Assembly: GCA_964549635.1 (NCBI GenBank)
Contig: CAZJVJ010000002.1
Span: 1-64,000 of the forward strand
Source: VGNY01 sp964549635
Lineage (GTDB): Bacteria; Chloroflexota; Dehalococcoidia; GIF9; UBA5629
Length of the DNA stretch: 64,000 bases
Direction of reading: 5' to 3'
Shown: one piece after another, positions 42,765-52,082 of the stretch
Layout of the letters: every line of letters begins with the position of its first letter
Numbering within the stretch: the stretch's first letter is position 1
Notes under the pieces: generated by a model
The model's input: only the letters and a program-made list of their open reading frames with translations
Database searches by the model: none
What the model was told of the DNA's origin: nothing
Made by a program: the position numbers and the translations under genes

Positions 42765-43852
42765 GCGAGGTGCTTAAAGCAATGGCTAGTTCTTTAGATA
42801 AAATACTTAAAGAAATAAGGCCGTTAGATAGTTCGGCAATGGCTGCTGCTCAGCGTCGTCAAAATAGCTTGACAAAACCACAAAATAGCCTGGGCAGGCT
42901 GGAAGAACTATCAATTCAAATTGCCGGGATCAAAGGCGAAGCCATGCCTAAACTGGAACACAAAGCTATAATCGTAATGGCGGCCGACCATGGCGTGGCT
43001 GAGGAAACTGTCAGTCTATATCCGCAAGAGATCACTCGGCAAATGGTTTTCAATTTTCTCAAAGGTGGTGCTGCCATAAATGTCCTGGCTGAACAAGTAG
43101 GTGCTCGCGTGGTTGTGGTAGATATGGGAGTAAAAGGTGGTTTTCAACCGTTGCCAGGGCTTATGTGTAAAATGGTCGATTTCGGCACAAAGAATATGGC
43201 GCATGGGCCAGCTATGACTAGACAGCAGGCCATAGACAGTATTGAAGCTGGCATTCAGGTAATCGAGGCTGAGCTTGGTAAGAGGCTTGACATTATTGGT
43301 ACAGGGGATATGGGCATCGGCAACACCACGGCCAGCAGTGCCATTTTTTCTGCTTTCAGCGGTCGGCCGGCCAAGAAAGTCACCGGCCGGGGCACCGGGA
43401 TAGGTGATAGGCAGCTCTCTCACAAAATCAAAGTGATCGAAAGGGCTCTGTCGGTCAATAAGCCGAACCCTAAAGACCCGATTGAGGTGCTGGCCAAGGT
43501 TGGCGGTTTTGAAATCGGTGGCCTAGCTGGGGTTATGCTTGCTAGTGCTGCATACAGAATACCAGTAGTCCTTGATGGATTTATATCAGGGGCAGCAGCA
43601 CTTATTGCTTCGGGATTATCGCCTCAGGTAAAAGACTATCTCATTGCCGCCCACCTGTCAGCGGAAGCAGGCCATGAATTACTGCTTCAATTTCTTGGAT
43701 TAAAGCCGCTGCTCAATTTGAACATGCGCCTGGGAGAAGGTACCGGTGCTGCTGTAGGTATTTTTTTAGCTGAGGCTGCCGTGAGGACTCTAAGCCGGAT
43801 GGCTACTTTCGCCGAAGCCGGCGTTTCCGAGGCTAAGCAACTTGAAATATAA
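42761..43852 (+). CDS. cobT: nicotinate-nucleotide:dimethylbenzimidazole phosphoribosyltransferase
   Basis: This 363-residue enzyme activates the lower-ligand base to alpha-ribazole phosphate. Motifs are complete: MAADHGVAEETVSLYPQEIT, GDMGIGNTTASSA, GFEIGGLAGVML, and the catalytic Glu region LGEGTGAAVGIF. The frame starts at TTG 42761, overlapping the cobO stop (TTGA); an ATG at 42782 is an alternative start. It sits between cobO and cobS in the salvage operon. Confidence 0.96.
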   Translation: MSEVLKAMASSLDKILKEIRPLDSSAMAAAQRRQNSLTKPQNSLGRLEELSIQIAGIKGEAMPKLEHKAIIVMAADHGVAEETVSLYPQEITRQMVFNFLKGGAAINVLAEQVGARVVVVDMGVKGGFQPLPGLMCKMVDFGTKNMAHGPAMTRQQAIDSIEAGIQVIEAELGKRLDIIGTGDMGIGNTTASSAIFSAFSGRPAKKVTGRGTGIGDRQLSHKIKVIERALSVNKPNPKDPIEVLAKVGGFEIGGLAGVMLASAAYRIPVVLDGFISGAAALIASGLSPQVKDYLIAAHLSAEAGHELLLQFLGLKPLLNLNMRLGEGTGAAVGIFLAEAAVRTLSRMATFAEAGVSEAKQLEI

Positions 43853-43867
43853 CCGGGAGTTTCAATT

Positions 43868-44599
43868 TTGGGATTTTGGGCAGCCGTCCAGTTTTTGACT
43901 ATACTCCCAACTCCGCTTCGTGACAAAATCACAGCCGAAACATCCGGTCAATCTTTAACCTATTTTCCTGTGGTAGGTTTAATTTTGGGAGCCATACTGT
44001 TCGGATTGTATTACGGGATGTCTTTGATTCTGCCTTCTTCGATAATATATGCAATTCTTATCGCATCTTTGGCAATACTCACGGGTGCTCATCACCTTGA
44101 CGGCTTTATAGACACATGTGATGGACTTATCGCTGGCAAAAGCAGCGAAGAGAGGCTTGCTATAATGTCAGACAGCAAAGTCGGCGCTTTCGGCATTGTT
44201 GGTGTAGTTGTTTTGTTGCTACTGAAATACGTTTCATTATCCGCAGCACCGACATTGCAGGCCCTTTTGCTTATGCCAGTGATTGGTAGATGGGCAATGG
44301 TGTCCGTTATTTTCACCTTCCCCTACGCTAAACTTTGGGGTATGGGGTTAGCCTTTAAGCAGGGGGCCACTTGGCGAAGGTTGACCCTAGCCACAGCTGT
44401 AGCTTCAATCGTATCTGTAGCACTTCTAAGGTGGTGGGGGTTAGTGCTGATAGCAGTTATCTGGCTTGTCATTTTCGGTGTCGGCAGTTATCTTTGTTCG
44501 CGGTTGGGAGGACTCACCGGCGATAACTACGGTGCTATGAACGAGATCGTTGAGGTTCTAGTGCCGTTGTTACTAGTCGTATTATGGAGGCTAATTTGA
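43868..44599 (+). CDS. cobS: adenosylcobinamide-GDP ribazoletransferase (cobalamin synthase)
   Basis: This 243-residue integral membrane enzyme joins adenosylcobinamide-GDP and alpha-ribazole (phosphate). The acidic active-site motif AHHLDGFIDTCDGL and SDSKVGAFGIVG are present, followed by five to six hydrophobic helices and the C-terminal LGGLTGDNYGAMNE. The start is TTG 43868 after GGGAG. It is the final assembly step for the products of cobT and cobU. Confidence 0.95.
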   Translation: MGFWAAVQFLTILPTPLRDKITAETSGQSLTYFPVVGLILGAILFGLYYGMSLILPSSIIYAILIASLAILTGAHHLDGFIDTCDGLIAGKSSEERLAIMSDSKVGAFGIVGVVVLLLLKYVSLSAAPTLQALLLMPVIGRWAMVSVIFTFPYAKLWGMGLAFKQGATWRRLTLATAVASIVSVALLRWWGLVLIAVIWLVIFGVGSYLCSRLGGLTGDNYGAMNEIVEVLVPLLLVVLWRLI

Positions 44600-44727
44600 C
44601 GAAATATCCAAACTCGTTGAGCTGTAACAAAAACCTGTATTAAAGTATGTTAAAACGGTAGGCAATCCGTTCCGAAGGTTGAAAAATAACTATAGCTACT
44701 TGGTCCTAGATATTTTGGAGTGAGACT

Positions 44728-45270
44728 TTGTCTAAGGAGTTAATCCTCATTCTCGGTGGTGCTCGCAGTGGCAAGAGCCGATTTGCTCAGGAGCTTGCTG
44801 CCGGAATAGGCGATAAGGTTCTTTTTGTAGCTACTGGTGAGCCCCTGGATGAAGAGATGCAGGCCCGCATTGATGAACATAGAAAGAACCGTCCGGAGAA
44901 CTGGCGAACCCTGGAGGCCCGTGCTGGCATCGGCAGACAGATTAACAAACAAGCCGGCGATGCCGATGTGGTGATTGTTGATTGCCTTACTTTGCTCCTG
45001 TCGAACCTGCTTAGCGATGAACCCAACTACATTGAGGCAGAGAACCGCGTGACTGCTGAAATAAATGAACTCATCGCCTCTATAAGCGGATTAGGTGCCA
45101 CCTTCATCATTGTCTCAAACGAGGTCGGTATGGGCCTTGTGCCCGACAATAGGCTTGGCCGTATATATCGCGACATGTTAGGCAAGGCCAACCAGCTAAT
45201 TGCTCAATGTGCCACTGAGGTCTACGTAATGGTAGCTGGTATACCGACAAAAGTGAAGCGGAAAAAGTGA
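44728..45270 (+). CDS. cobU: adenosylcobinamide kinase/guanylyltransferase
   Basis: This 180-residue bifunctional enzyme phosphorylates adenosylcobinamide and then adds GMP. It has P-loop LGGARSGKSRFAQELA, the GTP-site region ATGEPLDEEMQARIDEHR, VIVDCLTLLLSNLL, and VSNEVGMGLVPDNRLGRIYRD. A TTG start at 44728 follows GGAGTGAG. It is the last gene of the salvage cluster; no alpha-ribazole phosphatase gene is seen nearby. Confidence 0.95.
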   Translation: MSKELILILGGARSGKSRFAQELAAGIGDKVLFVATGEPLDEEMQARIDEHRKNRPENWRTLEARAGIGRQINKQAGDADVVIVDCLTLLLSNLLSDEPNYIEAENRVTAEINELIASISGLGATFIIVSNEVGMGLVPDNRLGRIYRDMLGKANQLIAQCATEVYVMVAGIPTKVKRKK

Positions 45271-45315
45271 AAAGAATTGTTTTAAATTAATCGATTGCAT
45301 TAGCGGAGGCGAAAG

Positions 45316-45627
45316 ATGAAATTCTGGGATTTAAAATCAGTGAAGCTGAATGAATTTCGTCCCGGCATCTGGAGCAAAATAGAAACTGGGGCAAACCTGA
45401 CCATGGCTTTCATGAAGATAGAGGCTGGTAATGAAGGTACTGCCCATGAACATCCCTTTGACCAATGTGGCGTGGTAATCGAGGGAGAAATAGAGATGTC
45501 CATTGGTGAGGAGAAGAAATTGCTGAAGCCTTTGGAGACATATTTTATTACAGCGGGCACACGTCACAGCTGGAAAACACTAGCATCGTGGGCGAAAATT
45601 TTAGATGTTGCGCCAAAACAGAGCTGA
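45316..45627 (+). CDS. small cupin-domain protein
   Basis: This 103-residue single-domain cupin has the two metal-binding motifs in reduced form: HEHPFDQCGVVIEGEIEM (motif 1) and ITAGTRHSW (motif 2). GGAGGCGAAAG precedes the ATG. Proteins of this size usually bind a metal and a small ligand, or act as an isomerase or sensor; no substrate can be inferred. It follows cobU by 45 bases and may be co-transcribed with the B12 genes, but a link to cobamides is not established. Confidence 0.75.
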   Translation: MKFWDLKSVKLNEFRPGIWSKIETGANLTMAFMKIEAGNEGTAHEHPFDQCGVVIEGEIEMSIGEEKKLLKPLETYFITAGTRHSWKTLASWAKILDVAPKQS

Positions 45628-45934
45628 CAGCTAAGATTAAGAATTGAAATCATCTGAATAGAGGCTAACTTACATAAGACCTGCCTATGTTGTGACTATC
45701 TAAGCGACTGTATTCTTATTTGCCCCGGCTCCAGTGATTGTTTAATCTACTTGATAGCTGCTGGCCAGGAGTACTTTCGAAACCTTGAATTTTTTGTGAC
45801 ATATATCGACAAGCCGGGCCCTGTTCATTTGAGATCGTAGAAATTCAATAATTTGGACGTTGTTGTGATATGGATTATTGTTGATGTGACGCTTCCATAA
45901 ACTCTCATTCCCTCTGCTGGTTCAGTACAACGAA
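45628..45934. other. intergenic stretch with no gene seen
   Basis: There is no coding frame and no T-box leader that I can recognise ahead of alaS. The only clear element is the alaS promoter at its right end. Confidence 0.5.
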
Positions 45935-45963
45935 TTGACACCCAAGCGATGCTCTATTAAAAT
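45935..45963 (+). promoter_or_regulatory. alaS operon promoter
   Basis: Consensus TTGACA (45935-45940), 17 bases, TAAAAT (45958-45963). The start site would be near 45970, giving a leader of about 12 bases with AGGTGAT as ribosome site before GTG 45982. Confidence 0.8.
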
Positions 45964-45981
45964 CCAAACAGGTGATAACAA

Positions 45982-48660
45982 GTGACCAGTGATGAAATCA
46001 GGGCAGCATTTTTACGCTTTTTCGAACAAAGAGGGCACCTGATTATTCCCAGTTCGTCTTTAGTTCCACACGGTGACCCTACTCTGTTGCTAACAACTGC
46101 GGGTATGGTGCAGATAAAGCCCTACTTTTTGGGGTTGGCCGTGCCACCTAGCCCAAGGTTAGCCTCGTGCCAGAAATGCTTCCGTACCACGGATATTGAT
46201 TCAGTTGGCGATGCCAAGCACTTGACATTCTTCGAGATGCTGGGGAATTTCAGCGTAGGTGACTATTTCAAGAAAGAGGCTATTGCCTGGGCGTGGGAGT
46301 TTATCACCGAGCATCTGCACATTGTGCCTGAAAGACTGTGGGTGACCATCTATTTAGACGATGATGAAGCGTTTAAGTATTGGCAAGAGATAGGTTTCCC
46401 TGAAAGCAGGATAGTGCGACTTGGAGAGGAGGATAATTTCTGGGGCCCTGCTGGAGATTCAGGCCCGTGTGGGCCATGCAGCGAAATACACTATGATTTT
46501 GGCGGAGAATTTGGTTGTGGTAAGCGTGATTGTCAACCTGGCTGCGAATGCGGCCGCTTTTCTGAAATATGGAATCTGGTGTTTACTCAGTATGACCAAG
46601 ACCGCAGTGGCAAACGAACTCCGCTGCCCAAGCCTAATATCGATACCGGGATGGGATTGGAAAGAACAGCGGTTGTCATGCAAGGAGTATTATCTGTTTA
46701 TGATACAGATGTTTTCATTCCTCTGCGTGATGCGGTATGTGATTTGGCAGGTGTTATTTATGGCCGTGACAAAGCTATTGATCAGGCTGTCAGGATCGTG
46801 GCTGAGCACAGTCGGGCGATTGCCTTTCTTATTGCTGACGGTGTGCTACCTTCTAACGATGGCAGAGGCTATGTTCTGCGTCGGATATTAAGACGTGCTG
46901 GTTTCTTTGGCCGCAAACTGGGCATAGACAAGACATTCTTGGGCACGGTGGCTGATGCTGTAATCGCCAAGATGGGGCATGTGTATCCCGAGCTTATCAA
47001 AAATCGAAGGCTTATACAGGAAGTGGTTAAATTAGAAGAAGAAAAATTCGTCAGCACGCTTGATGCTGGAATGAATCTTGTTGATAAAGCTATTGATGAG
47101 GCCTTAATGCAGGGAAGAGATTATATTTCAGGCGCAGAGGCTTTCAGGTTCTGGGATACTTACGGTTTTCCTCTGGAATTGACTGTTGAGGTTGCCCAGG
47201 AGAAAGGATTAAGTGTTGATCTTGAAGGCTTCAGGGCTGAGATGGAGCAGCAACGAGAGAGAGCCAGAGCCGGTCATAAGTTTAGCCAGCCCATTACTTC
47301 AAAAGGTGTGCCCTCAGTTGCAGAACTTGGTACCACTGCAATTGTACAGCCGAGCCCAACTAGGTTTGTAGGTTATGATAAGATGAGAACCCGGTCAAGG
47401 GTAACTTGCCTCTTAGATCAGGATTCGGGTCTTAGCATAGTATCTGCCAGCCAGGGTCAGAAAATTGCTGTTGTTCTGGAGGAAACACCTTTCTATGGTG
47501 AGATGGGTGGTCAGGTGGGTGACACTGGTAGAATAACTGCTGATTCCAGTCAAATCGTCGTGCATGATACCATATGGTCTCCCTATGGCAGCTTGGCTGA
47601 AGGGGCTATTGTACATTTAGGTGAAGTTAGTAAAGGTACAATATCATTGGGCGATACCGTTGAAGCTGAGATAGATGTAAACCGCCGCCTCGATATTGCC
47701 CGAAATCATACCGCAACACACTTATTGCACGCTGGTTTACGACAGGTGCTGGGTGCTCATGCTTCCCAGAGGGGCTCTCTAGTTCATTCTGAAGGCTTTC
47801 GATTTGATTTCTCGCACCTGACTCCCATGAGCAAAGAGCAGCTCATTGATATCCAGCGTATTGTCAACGAGATGATACGCCAGAATTTGCCGGTTAGAAG
47901 CAAGATTGTGACTTACCAGGAGGCCATTAATAGTGGCGCAATTGCCCTTTTCGAAGAAAAGTATGGAGAAAAAGTTAGAGTGCTGGAGATAGGTGAGCCT
48001 GCCATAAGTGCCGAGCTTTGTGGAGGGACGCATGTCAGATATACCGGAGAGATCGGCTTTTTCATCATAACAAGTGAGGGTAGCATAGGTACAGGTTTGC
48101 GAAGAATTGAAGCTGTCACCGGGAGAGGCGCTGAGAAATATTTCCAGCAATGTCTTGGGGTATTGGAAACCGTAGCTGAAGAACTTAGAAGCTCGCCAGC
48201 AGAAGTTGCAGGCAAGGTAAAAGCTCTCCTAGCTGAACTTACGTCAGAACGCAAGCGTTCTGCTTTTATGGAGAAGGAATTACTGCGAGGTGCTGTTGAG
48301 ACCCTGCTTAGTAAAGCAGAGCAAGTGGGTGGAATAACAGTTTTAGCGGCTAGAGTGCCAGCTATTTCGATGTCTGCCCTAAGGGAGATGGGTGATTTAC
48401 TAAAGGATCGTCTGAAGAGCGCTGTAATAGTTTTAGGAATGGTTCAGGATGGAAAGCCTAATTTTATAGCTGTCGTCACGCCGGATCTGGTGGACAGAGG
48501 GTTGCATGCTGGTGATATTATTAAACATGTGGCTTCAATTACGGGGGGTAGTGGTGGCGGAAAAGCAACAATGGCACAAGCTGGCGGTAAGGATAAGAAC
48601 AAACTCGATGAAGCTATTAATACAGTAAAACAGCTAGTCAGCAAGTATGGTAACCTTTGA
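45982..48660 (+). CDS. alaS: alanyl-tRNA synthetase
   Basis: This 892-residue class II synthetase charges tRNA-Ala. In order: catalytic domain (RAAFLRFFEQRGHLIIPSSS, TTAGMVQIKPYFLG), the tRNA recognition region, the editing domain with zinc ligands HTATHLLHAGL and ELCGGTHVRYTGE, and a C-terminal domain with the SGGGKATMAQAGG tail. The start is GTG 45982. It heads a tightly packed run in which each gene overlaps or nearly touches the next: ruvX, aroE, sppA, aroC, aroKB, ubiA-like, acyl-CoA synthetase. Confidence 0.98.
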   Translation: MTSDEIRAAFLRFFEQRGHLIIPSSSLVPHGDPTLLLTTAGMVQIKPYFLGLAVPPSPRLASCQKCFRTTDIDSVGDAKHLTFFEMLGNFSVGDYFKKEAIAWAWEFITEHLHIVPERLWVTIYLDDDEAFKYWQEIGFPESRIVRLGEEDNFWGPAGDSGPCGPCSEIHYDFGGEFGCGKRDCQPGCECGRFSEIWNLVFTQYDQDRSGKRTPLPKPNIDTGMGLERTAVVMQGVLSVYDTDVFIPLRDAVCDLAGVIYGRDKAIDQAVRIVAEHSRAIAFLIADGVLPSNDGRGYVLRRILRRAGFFGRKLGIDKTFLGTVADAVIAKMGHVYPELIKNRRLIQEVVKLEEEKFVSTLDAGMNLVDKAIDEALMQGRDYISGAEAFRFWDTYGFPLELTVEVAQEKGLSVDLEGFRAEMEQQRERARAGHKFSQPITSKGVPSVAELGTTAIVQPSPTRFVGYDKMRTRSRVTCLLDQDSGLSIVSASQGQKIAVVLEETPFYGEMGGQVGDTGRITADSSQIVVHDTIWSPYGSLAEGAIVHLGEVSKGTISLGDTVEAEIDVNRRLDIARNHTATHLLHAGLRQVLGAHASQRGSLVHSEGFRFDFSHLTPMSKEQLIDIQRIVNEMIRQNLPVRSKIVTYQEAINSGAIALFEEKYGEKVRVLEIGEPAISAELCGGTHVRYTGEIGFFIITSEGSIGTGLRRIEAVTGRGAEKYFQQCLGVLETVAEELRSSPAEVAGKVKALLAELTSERKRSAFMEKELLRGAVETLLSKAEQVGGITVLAARVPAISMSALREMGDLLKDRLKSAVIVLGMVQDGKPNFIAVVTPDLVDRGLHAGDIIKHVASITGGSGGGKATMAQAGGKDKNKLDEAINTVKQLVSKYGNL

Positions 48661-48661
48661 G

Positions 48662-49081
48662 ATGCGTGCTATGGGGCTGGACATTGGCGATAGAAGAATA
48701 GGGGTCGCTATCAGCGATCCTGAAAAGATTTTAGCCAGCCCCCTGGTTACTATAATCAGGGATAGTGATGATAAAGCTATAAATGCTATAGTCAAACTGG
48801 TCGACAGGCACAACGTGGGGCGAATTGTAGTGGGTTTACCTTATTCGCTTGATGGTAGTATTGGTAGACAGGCTAGCAAAGTAATGGATTTCATTAAAAG
48901 GCTTTCCACAGCCACGAACGTGGAAATCGAAACAAGGGATGAGCGTTTATCCACTGTAGCTGTTGAGCGTATGCTGGCAAAAGCTGGTGTCAAAAGCATC
49001 AGATCGAAATCACGACGTGATGCTGCAGCAGCTGCCTTTATCTTGCAAGGATATTTAGACAGTCTAAAAGACTGCGACTAA
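48662..49081 (+). CDS. ruvX: putative pre-16S rRNA nuclease, YqgF/RuvX
   Basis: This protein of about 139 residues has the RNase H-like YqgF fold: MGLDIGDRRIGVAISDP with the first catalytic Asp, VGLPYSLDGSIGRQ, and the later acidic ETRDERLSTVAVERML, ending in SRRDAAAAAFILQGYL. It trims the 5' end of 16S rRNA in E. coli and has been proposed as a Holliday junction resolvase. The frame is open from ATG 48647, inside alaS; ATG 48662 just after the alaS stop fits the family start better. The alaS-yqgF order is common in bacteria. Confidence 0.92.
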   Translation: MRAMGLDIGDRRIGVAISDPEKILASPLVTIIRDSDDKAINAIVKLVDRHNVGRIVVGLPYSLDGSIGRQASKVMDFIKRLSTATNVEIETRDERLSTVAVERMLAKAGVKSIRSKSRRDAAAAAFILQGYLDSLKDCD

Positions 49082-49956
49082 TGACAAGTTTTATTAGCGT
49101 TATAGGATACCCGCTGAAGCACACTGTTTCTCCAGTTTTTCAACAGGCCGCTCTGGATTATTACCGTCTTGATGTTCGCTATGAAGTGTGGGAAACGAAA
49201 GCCAGAGACCTAGCAGTTGTGGTAAATCAATTGCGACAGCCTAAAAGTCTTGGGGCAAACATAACTATACCCTACAAAGAAGCGGTATTACCCTTTATGG
49301 ACGAGTTGGATGACTTTGCCAGCTTTGTAGGTGCGGTGAATACCGTGGTCAATCGTGGCGGTAAACTGGCGGGTTTTAATACTGATGGGTATGGCTTTAT
49401 CAAATCTTTACGAGAGGAGGCTGAATTTCAACCGGCAAATAAGAAAGTGGTGATTATTGGCGCTGGTGGAGCTGCTCGTGCAGTGAGCTTCGTTCTTTTG
49501 CGAGAAGGAATAGATTTGCTGGCCATCGCCAATCGGACATTGGCACGAGCTGAAAGCTTGGCAGATTCGCTAAAAAAATATGCTACTAATGAGGGAATTA
49601 AGGCTGCAATAATTGCTTTACCATGTCATGGATTTGAGTTTTCTAAGATGGTTAAAGGGTGTCATTTGATAGTAAACTGTACTTCATTGGGAATGAAAAA
49701 TACTAATGAAGAGGGGCTGTCACCTTTAACGGGAGACTTAATCCCGCGAGGTGCTTTGGTTTATGACTTAGTGTATAATCCTTTAATAACACCTTTGATG
49801 AGGATAGCTAAAGAATCAGGAGCTTATACAATGGGCGGCTTACAAATGCTGGTTTATCAAGGCGCTGCCTCATTCAAACTATGGGTAGGTAGGGAAGCCC
49901 CAGTGGACATAATGCTTTCAGCGGCTGAGCAGGCTTTACTTAAGATGCAGGAGTAA
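49081..49956 (+). CDS. aroE: shikimate dehydrogenase
   Basis: This 291-residue NADPH enzyme reduces 3-dehydroshikimate to shikimate. Motifs visible: GYPLKHTVSPVFQQAAL, the catalytic Lys in NITIPYKEAVLPF, VGAVNTVVN, NTDGYGF, and the nucleotide loop IGAGGAARAVSFVL with NRT. The ATG overlaps the ruvX stop by one base (TAATG). It belongs to a shikimate set with aroC and aroKB in the same operon; aroA and the dehydroquinase gene are not in the window. Confidence 0.95.
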   Translation: MTSFISVIGYPLKHTVSPVFQQAALDYYRLDVRYEVWETKARDLAVVVNQLRQPKSLGANITIPYKEAVLPFMDELDDFASFVGAVNTVVNRGGKLAGFNTDGYGFIKSLREEAEFQPANKKVVIIGAGGAARAVSFVLLREGIDLLAIANRTLARAESLADSLKKYATNEGIKAAIIALPCHGFEFSKMVKGCHLIVNCTSLGMKNTNEEGLSPLTGDLIPRGALVYDLVYNPLITPLMRIAKESGAYTMGGLQMLVYQGAASFKLWVGREAPVDIMLSAAEQALLKMQE

Positions 49957-49959
49957 GGG

Positions 49960-50868
49960 ATGAAAAAGGCAGCTATCTTAGGCACATTTGTTCTGCTGGT
50001 GTTGGCTAATCTATCGATTGCCTGTTCCATTGGAACGAACAAAATTGCAGTAATCCCGCTAAGAGGACCGATACAATCGGAAGGAAGTGGGCTATTTTTC
50101 ACCACCGATGTTATTACTCCGCAGATAGTCAGAACTCATTTAGAACGAGCCAAGAATGATACTGCTGTGAAAGCGATTGTCCTTCAAATAGAAAGTCCTG
50201 GGGGCAATGTTGCTGCCTGTCAGGAGATCGTAAACGAGCTCAGGCGTGTGGAGAAACCTGTGGTAGTTAGTATGGGTAGTGTAGTTGCTTCCGGAGGGTA
50301 TTATATTTCGGCGCAAGCTGACAAAATTGTGGCTCTGCCTGGTACGTTGACCGGGAGCATAGGGGTTATTGCTCAGGTCCCCAACATTAAGGGGCTTTTT
50401 CAAAAGCTTGGCATAGAGATGGAAGTGTTTACAGGGGGAAAGTATAAAGACATGTATGCTGGGCTTAGAGAGCTAACTCTCGAAGAGAGGATAATAATGC
50501 AGGAAATTACCGACCAGCTATATGATCAGTTTGTTCAAGTAGTGGTTGAAGGCAGAGGCTTGACGGAGGAGAGGGTTAGGGAATTAGCTACAGGTCAATT
50601 ATATACGGGAGTACAGGCGAAGGAGCTGGGTTTGATTGATGAGCTGGGTGGAGTTAACGTAGCTATAGAGCTAGCGGCTGGTTTGGCTGGTATCGAAAAG
50701 CCACAGGTTGTGTACTACAAGCGTGAAGTTCCTTCTTTACTGAGTACTTTGCTAGGGATGAATTTGCGGAATTTGAAGGGTCTAATTCGACTAGAGCCAT
50801 TAAGTGTCGAAAGCCTTATTCTTCTGGAAATTCTGAATAACCCTTACCCACAGCCGGAATACCGTTAG
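49960..50868 (+). CDS. sppA: signal peptide peptidase SppA-type serine protease
   Basis: This 302-residue protein has an N-terminal signal (VLLVLANLSIAC) ending in a possible lipobox Cys, so it acts at the outer face of the membrane. The S49 protease core is present: QIESPGGNVAACQEIVNELR, nucleophile Ser in VVASGGYYISAQAD, TGSIGVIAQ, and general-base Lys in GGKYKDMYAG. This is the short SppA form, with one protease domain that normally works as a tetramer or octamer to degrade cleaved signal peptides. It is embedded between shikimate genes, three bases after aroE. Confidence 0.92.
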   Translation: MKKAAILGTFVLLVLANLSIACSIGTNKIAVIPLRGPIQSEGSGLFFTTDVITPQIVRTHLERAKNDTAVKAIVLQIESPGGNVAACQEIVNELRRVEKPVVVSMGSVVASGGYYISAQADKIVALPGTLTGSIGVIAQVPNIKGLFQKLGIEMEVFTGGKYKDMYAGLRELTLEERIIMQEITDQLYDQFVQVVVEGRGLTEERVRELATGQLYTGVQAKELGLIDELGGVNVAIELAAGLAGIEKPQVVYYKREVPSLLSTLLGMNLRNLKGLIRLEPLSVESLILLEILNNPYPQPEYR

Positions 50869-50888
50869 CAAATCAGTGGTTAGGTACC

Positions 50889-52082
50889 TTGGGGCATTTT
50901 AGCTTTTACACTGCTGGAGAATCGCACGGCAAGGGTTTAGTTGCTGTTATTGAGGGAATGGTAGCCGGCTTGCCTCTAAGTGAAGAGTACATAGCGAAAG
51001 ATTTAAGAAGGCGACAAATTGGTTATGGGCGAAGCGCTCGTATGGAAATAGAACATGACAGGGCCGAGATTATCTCTGGCGTGCGCCACGGCTTTACAAT
51101 AGGCACCCCGATAAGCCTGCTGATATGGAATCGTGTTTGGGATGATTGGCATGAGATAATGAGCATTTCCCCTATAGATAAAAAAATACCATTGTTAACC
51201 TTGCCCAGACCGGGTCATGCTGACCTTGCTGGCGTAATCAAGTATGGTCTAACAGATATTCGTCCGATTTTGGAGAGGGCAAGTGCCAGAGAAACAGCGG
51301 CTAGAGTTGCTGTTGGTGCTGTAGCTCGAAGATTTCTCGAAGAGTTCGGTATAGTAATTCGCAGTCATACGATAAGTATTGGCAAACATCGTTTGGTGAA
51401 GTTGCGCAAGCCGATAGATTGGCAACAAGTTGAGGATTCACCTGTTCGCTGCGCTGATCCTGGGGTGGAAAAGTCAATGATTGCGGCCATTGAGGGGGCT
51501 AAAGCTGAAGGAAATACACTTGGTGGTATTTTTGAGCTAATCGCCGTTGGAGTGCCTGTCGGGCTGGGTAGTCATGTACAGTGGTCTCGTCGGCTTGATG
51601 GTCAAATTGCCCAGGCGATAATGAGTATCAATGCTGTGAAAGGTGTTGAGATAGGAGATGGCTTTTCTTTAGCTAAGATGAGAGGTTCCCGGGCTCACGA
51701 TGTAATCCAGCGTGGTTCGCGTGGGGCAATGCCATTTTACCACCGAACTACCAATAGAGCTGGGGGCATTGAGGGTGGAATAAGTAACGGAGAACCAATT
51801 GTAGTCAGGGCGGCGGTGAAACCAGTTGCTACGCTTGGTAAACCATTGCCATCTATAGACCTGCGCAGTAAAAAAGCAAGCAGAGCTCATTATGAAAGGA
51901 GCGACGTTTGCATTGTTCCCGCCGCTGGAGTTATCGGTGAGGCCATGTTGGCGATAGTTTTGGCAAATAACATGTTGGAAAAATTCGGTGGTGACCACCT
52001 AAAGGAAACATTAAGAAACTATAACAACTATATGAGCTCTGCTTTTTCTTTCGGTTATCATGCATCGTCCGAAGCCAAATAG
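50889..52082 (+). CDS. aroC: chorismate synthase
   Basis: This 397-residue enzyme eliminates phosphate from EPSP to give chorismate using reduced FMN. Family motifs: FYTAGESHGKGLVAVIEG at the start, RRQIGYGRSARMEIEHD, RASARETAARVAVGAVAR, and GGIEGGISNGEPIVVRAA. The start is TTG 50889. Its end overlaps the aroKB start by 23 bases. Confidence 0.97.
   Translation: MGHFSFYTAGESHGKGLVAVIEGMVAGLPLSEEYIAKDLRRRQIGYGRSARMEIEHDRAEIISGVRHGFTIGTPISLLIWNRVWDDWHEIMSISPIDKKIPLLTLPRPGHADLAGVIKYGLTDIRPILERASARETAARVAVGAVARRFLEEFGIVIRSHTISIGKHRLVKLRKPIDWQQVEDSPVRCADPGVEKSMIAAIEGAKAEGNTLGGIFELIAVGVPVGLGSHVQWSRRLDGQIAQAIMSINAVKGVEIGDGFSLAKMRGSRAHDVIQRGSRGAMPFYHRTTNRAGGIEGGISNGEPIVVRAAVKPVATLGKPLPSIDLRSKKASRAHYERSDVCIVPAAGVIGEAMLAIVLANNMLEKFGGDHLKETLRNYNNYMSSAFSFGYHASSEAK

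Noticed and set aside
45628..45981. T-box leader for alaS
   Set aside because: No T-box sequence or antiterminator pair; a consensus promoter lies directly before the gene instead.
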